30,928 nt of DNA from CAYLNK01 sp964384675 (GTDB lineage Bacteria; Acidobacteriota; Thermoanaerobaculia; UBA5066): contig CAYLNK010000040.1 in NCBI GenBank assembly GCA_964384675.1, positions 1-30,928 of the forward strand. The letters are read 5' to 3'. Shown here piece by piece: positions 30,059 to 30,928 of this stretch (within the stretch, counting starts at the first letter, position 1; every line of letters starts with the position of its first letter). The notes beneath the pieces were generated by a model. It worked only from the letters and a program-made list of their open reading frames with translations, did no database searches and had not been told where the DNA came from. Made by a program: the position numbers and the translations under genes.

Positions 30059-30928
30059 CTCGGGAGCATCCGGTCGGCGAGCGACGTCAGGAGGTCGGCC
30101 TTCAAGGTCGACTCCGGGAGGATCCGGTACGGCAGCCGATCCAGCGGACGAGGCAGGGGGAAGCGCGCGGCTCCCCGGGGCGAGACCCGGTTGAGGAGGA
30201 GCCCGGGGGCGGCCCCCTTCCGCTTGAAGGCCCCCGCCAGCTGCGCGGCGGTGAGGAGGGCCGAGCGGTCGAGCGAGGAGACCACCAGGAAACGCCCCTT
30301 CCGGAGCTCGGCGGACGTGGCCCGGCTCCGCTCCCGGAAACCGTCGTAGAGACCGTCGAACGCGTGGAAGAACTCGGCGAGGTCGGAGAGGAAGCTGAAG
30401 CCGAGCGCCTTGTCGGCGAGGCGCAGCACGGCCGCCGCGCCGCGGCTCGCGCCGGAGAGCGCGCGGCCCAGAAGAGAGTCGCCGCGCAGGAACCACCGCA
30501 GCGCGTCGTTCTCCAGGAGGGCCACCATCCGGTCGGGCGCCTCCAGGAAGTCGAGGCCGCGGGCGGCGGGTGGCGTGTCGAGGACGATCAGGTCGACGTC
30601 GGGATCGGCGGCGTGCTCCGAGAGCGCCTCCACACCCATGTACTCGACGACGCCGGGGAGCGAGTCGACGAGACCGGCGTAGAGCCGGTTGCGGCGGATC
30701 TTCTCGACTGCCTCGGGAGACGCGATGCGTGGCAGCAGCCGCTCGAACGTCGCCTTCGGGTCGATCTGCATCGCCATCAGGCTTCCGCCTCGCGCGCCAC
30801 GTGACGCCCCCCCGAGCGGCACCTCGGTGGGCCGGTCGCCGAGCCCCTCGATCCCGAGCGCCTGCATGAGGCGCCGCGCCGGGTCGACGGTCATCACCAG
30901 GACGCGCCGCCCGCGCCGCGCGGCCGCC
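30055..30928 (-). CDS. ArsA/GET3-type ATPase (partial, N-terminus beyond right edge)
   Basis: Reads from the window's right edge as AAARRGRRVLVMTVDPARRL, the stretch that follows the P-loop in ArsA/GET3 ATPases, so the Walker A motif is just outside and the GTG at 30897 is not the real start. The switch region LIVLDTPPAARGLDFLEAPD and the late ALLLNRVSP-like strand (GLLLNRVSP) are present, and it ends MLPR. About 290 residues are visible. Family members use ATP to move arsenite or to chaperone tail-anchored membrane proteins; many bacterial homologues have unknown clients. No cysteine pair for arsenite is seen in this part. It is translationally coupled to a small membrane protein. Confidence 0.88.
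   Translation of the reverse strand, partial: AAARRGRRVLVMTVDPARRLMQALGIEGLGDRPTEVPLGGASRGARGGSLMAMQIDPKATFERLLPRIASPEAVEKIRRNRLYAGLVDSLPGVVEYMGVEALSEHAADPDVDLIVLDTPPAARGLDFLEAPDRMVALLENDALRWFLRGDSLLGRALSGASRGAAAVLRLADKALGFSFLSDLAEFFHAFDGLYDGFRERSRATSAELRKGRFLVVSSLDRSALLTAAQLAGAFKRKGAAPGLLLNRVSPRGAARFPLPRPLDRLPYRILPESTLKADLLTSLADRMLPR

Noticed and set aside
1..30928. CRISPR array, rRNA, prophage, complete insertion sequence or secondary-metabolite cluster
   Set aside because: No regularly spaced repeats, no rRNA sequence, no phage structural genes, no intact transposase and no synthase domains were seen.

Overview
The window is very GC-rich, gene-dense bacterial DNA. Many neighbouring genes overlap by 4 bp at GTGA, TTGA or ATGA. 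Exported proteins, a membrane-anchored FG-GAP/UnbV propeller, paired TldD-type proteins with signal peptides, a soluble transhydrogenase and a DUF2378/V4R-like protein suggest a high-GC Gram-negative heterotroph. An acidobacterial (Thermoanaerobaculia-like) or myxobacterial-type origin fits best. That is inference from gene content and style; no marker gene settles it. I see no rRNA, CRISPR array, prophage or intact insertion sequence.

Layout, left to right. 1-3384 (minus): the start of a secreted protein with a carbohydrate-binding-like module, then an operon of a TrmB-family regulator and an exported retropepsin-like protease with a PDZ domain; a palindrome covers the regulator's start codon. 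3459-4267 (plus): a 76-residue protein of unknown function and a DUF2378/V4R-like protein. 4275-5687 (minus): sthA. 5745-12002 (plus): eight closely spaced genes, namely an exported metallo-beta-lactamase-fold hydrolase, a seven-motif FG-GAP/UnbV propeller, a small membrane protein, an HELTH-motif protein, coaD, an HD-domain hydrolase, msrA and an Asp/Glu racemase. 12003-12396 holds a terminator, a candidate 40-residue small gene and a second hairpin.

12397-14192 (minus): an ECF-like sigma factor overlapping a zinc-finger/TPR protein, probably its regulator. Then come the DEAD-box helicase deaD (plus), a CBS-domain protein (minus) and a cyclic-nucleotide-binding-fold protein (plus). 16973-21356 (minus): a membrane protein, a DUF488 protein and a translationally coupled pair of exported TldD-family proteins, of which the upstream one keeps the metal-site residues and the downstream one has lost them. 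21456-24674: a membrane protein, tRNA-Glu(UUC), an MFS transporter preceded by a long hairpin, tRNA-Lys(UUU), a HIT-family protein and an exported NTF2-like protein.

24675-25570 holds no intact gene. It carries a frameshifted, internally deleted fossil of a widespread bacterial protein family. 25571-28466: purA and hutH, transcribed divergently from a 40-bp gap with AT-rich -10-like boxes so close to the start codons that leaderless mRNAs are likely. 28482-30928 (minus): an ArsA/GET3-type ATPase cut by the window edge, a small membrane protein and a membrane-anchored SGNH hydrolase.

Most genes are ordinary housekeeping or envelope genes. The least ordinary parts are the exported TldD pair with a degenerate partner, the small-gene island at 12.1-12.4 kb, the TrmB start-codon palindrome, the hairpin ahead of the MFS gene and the gene fossil near 25 kb.
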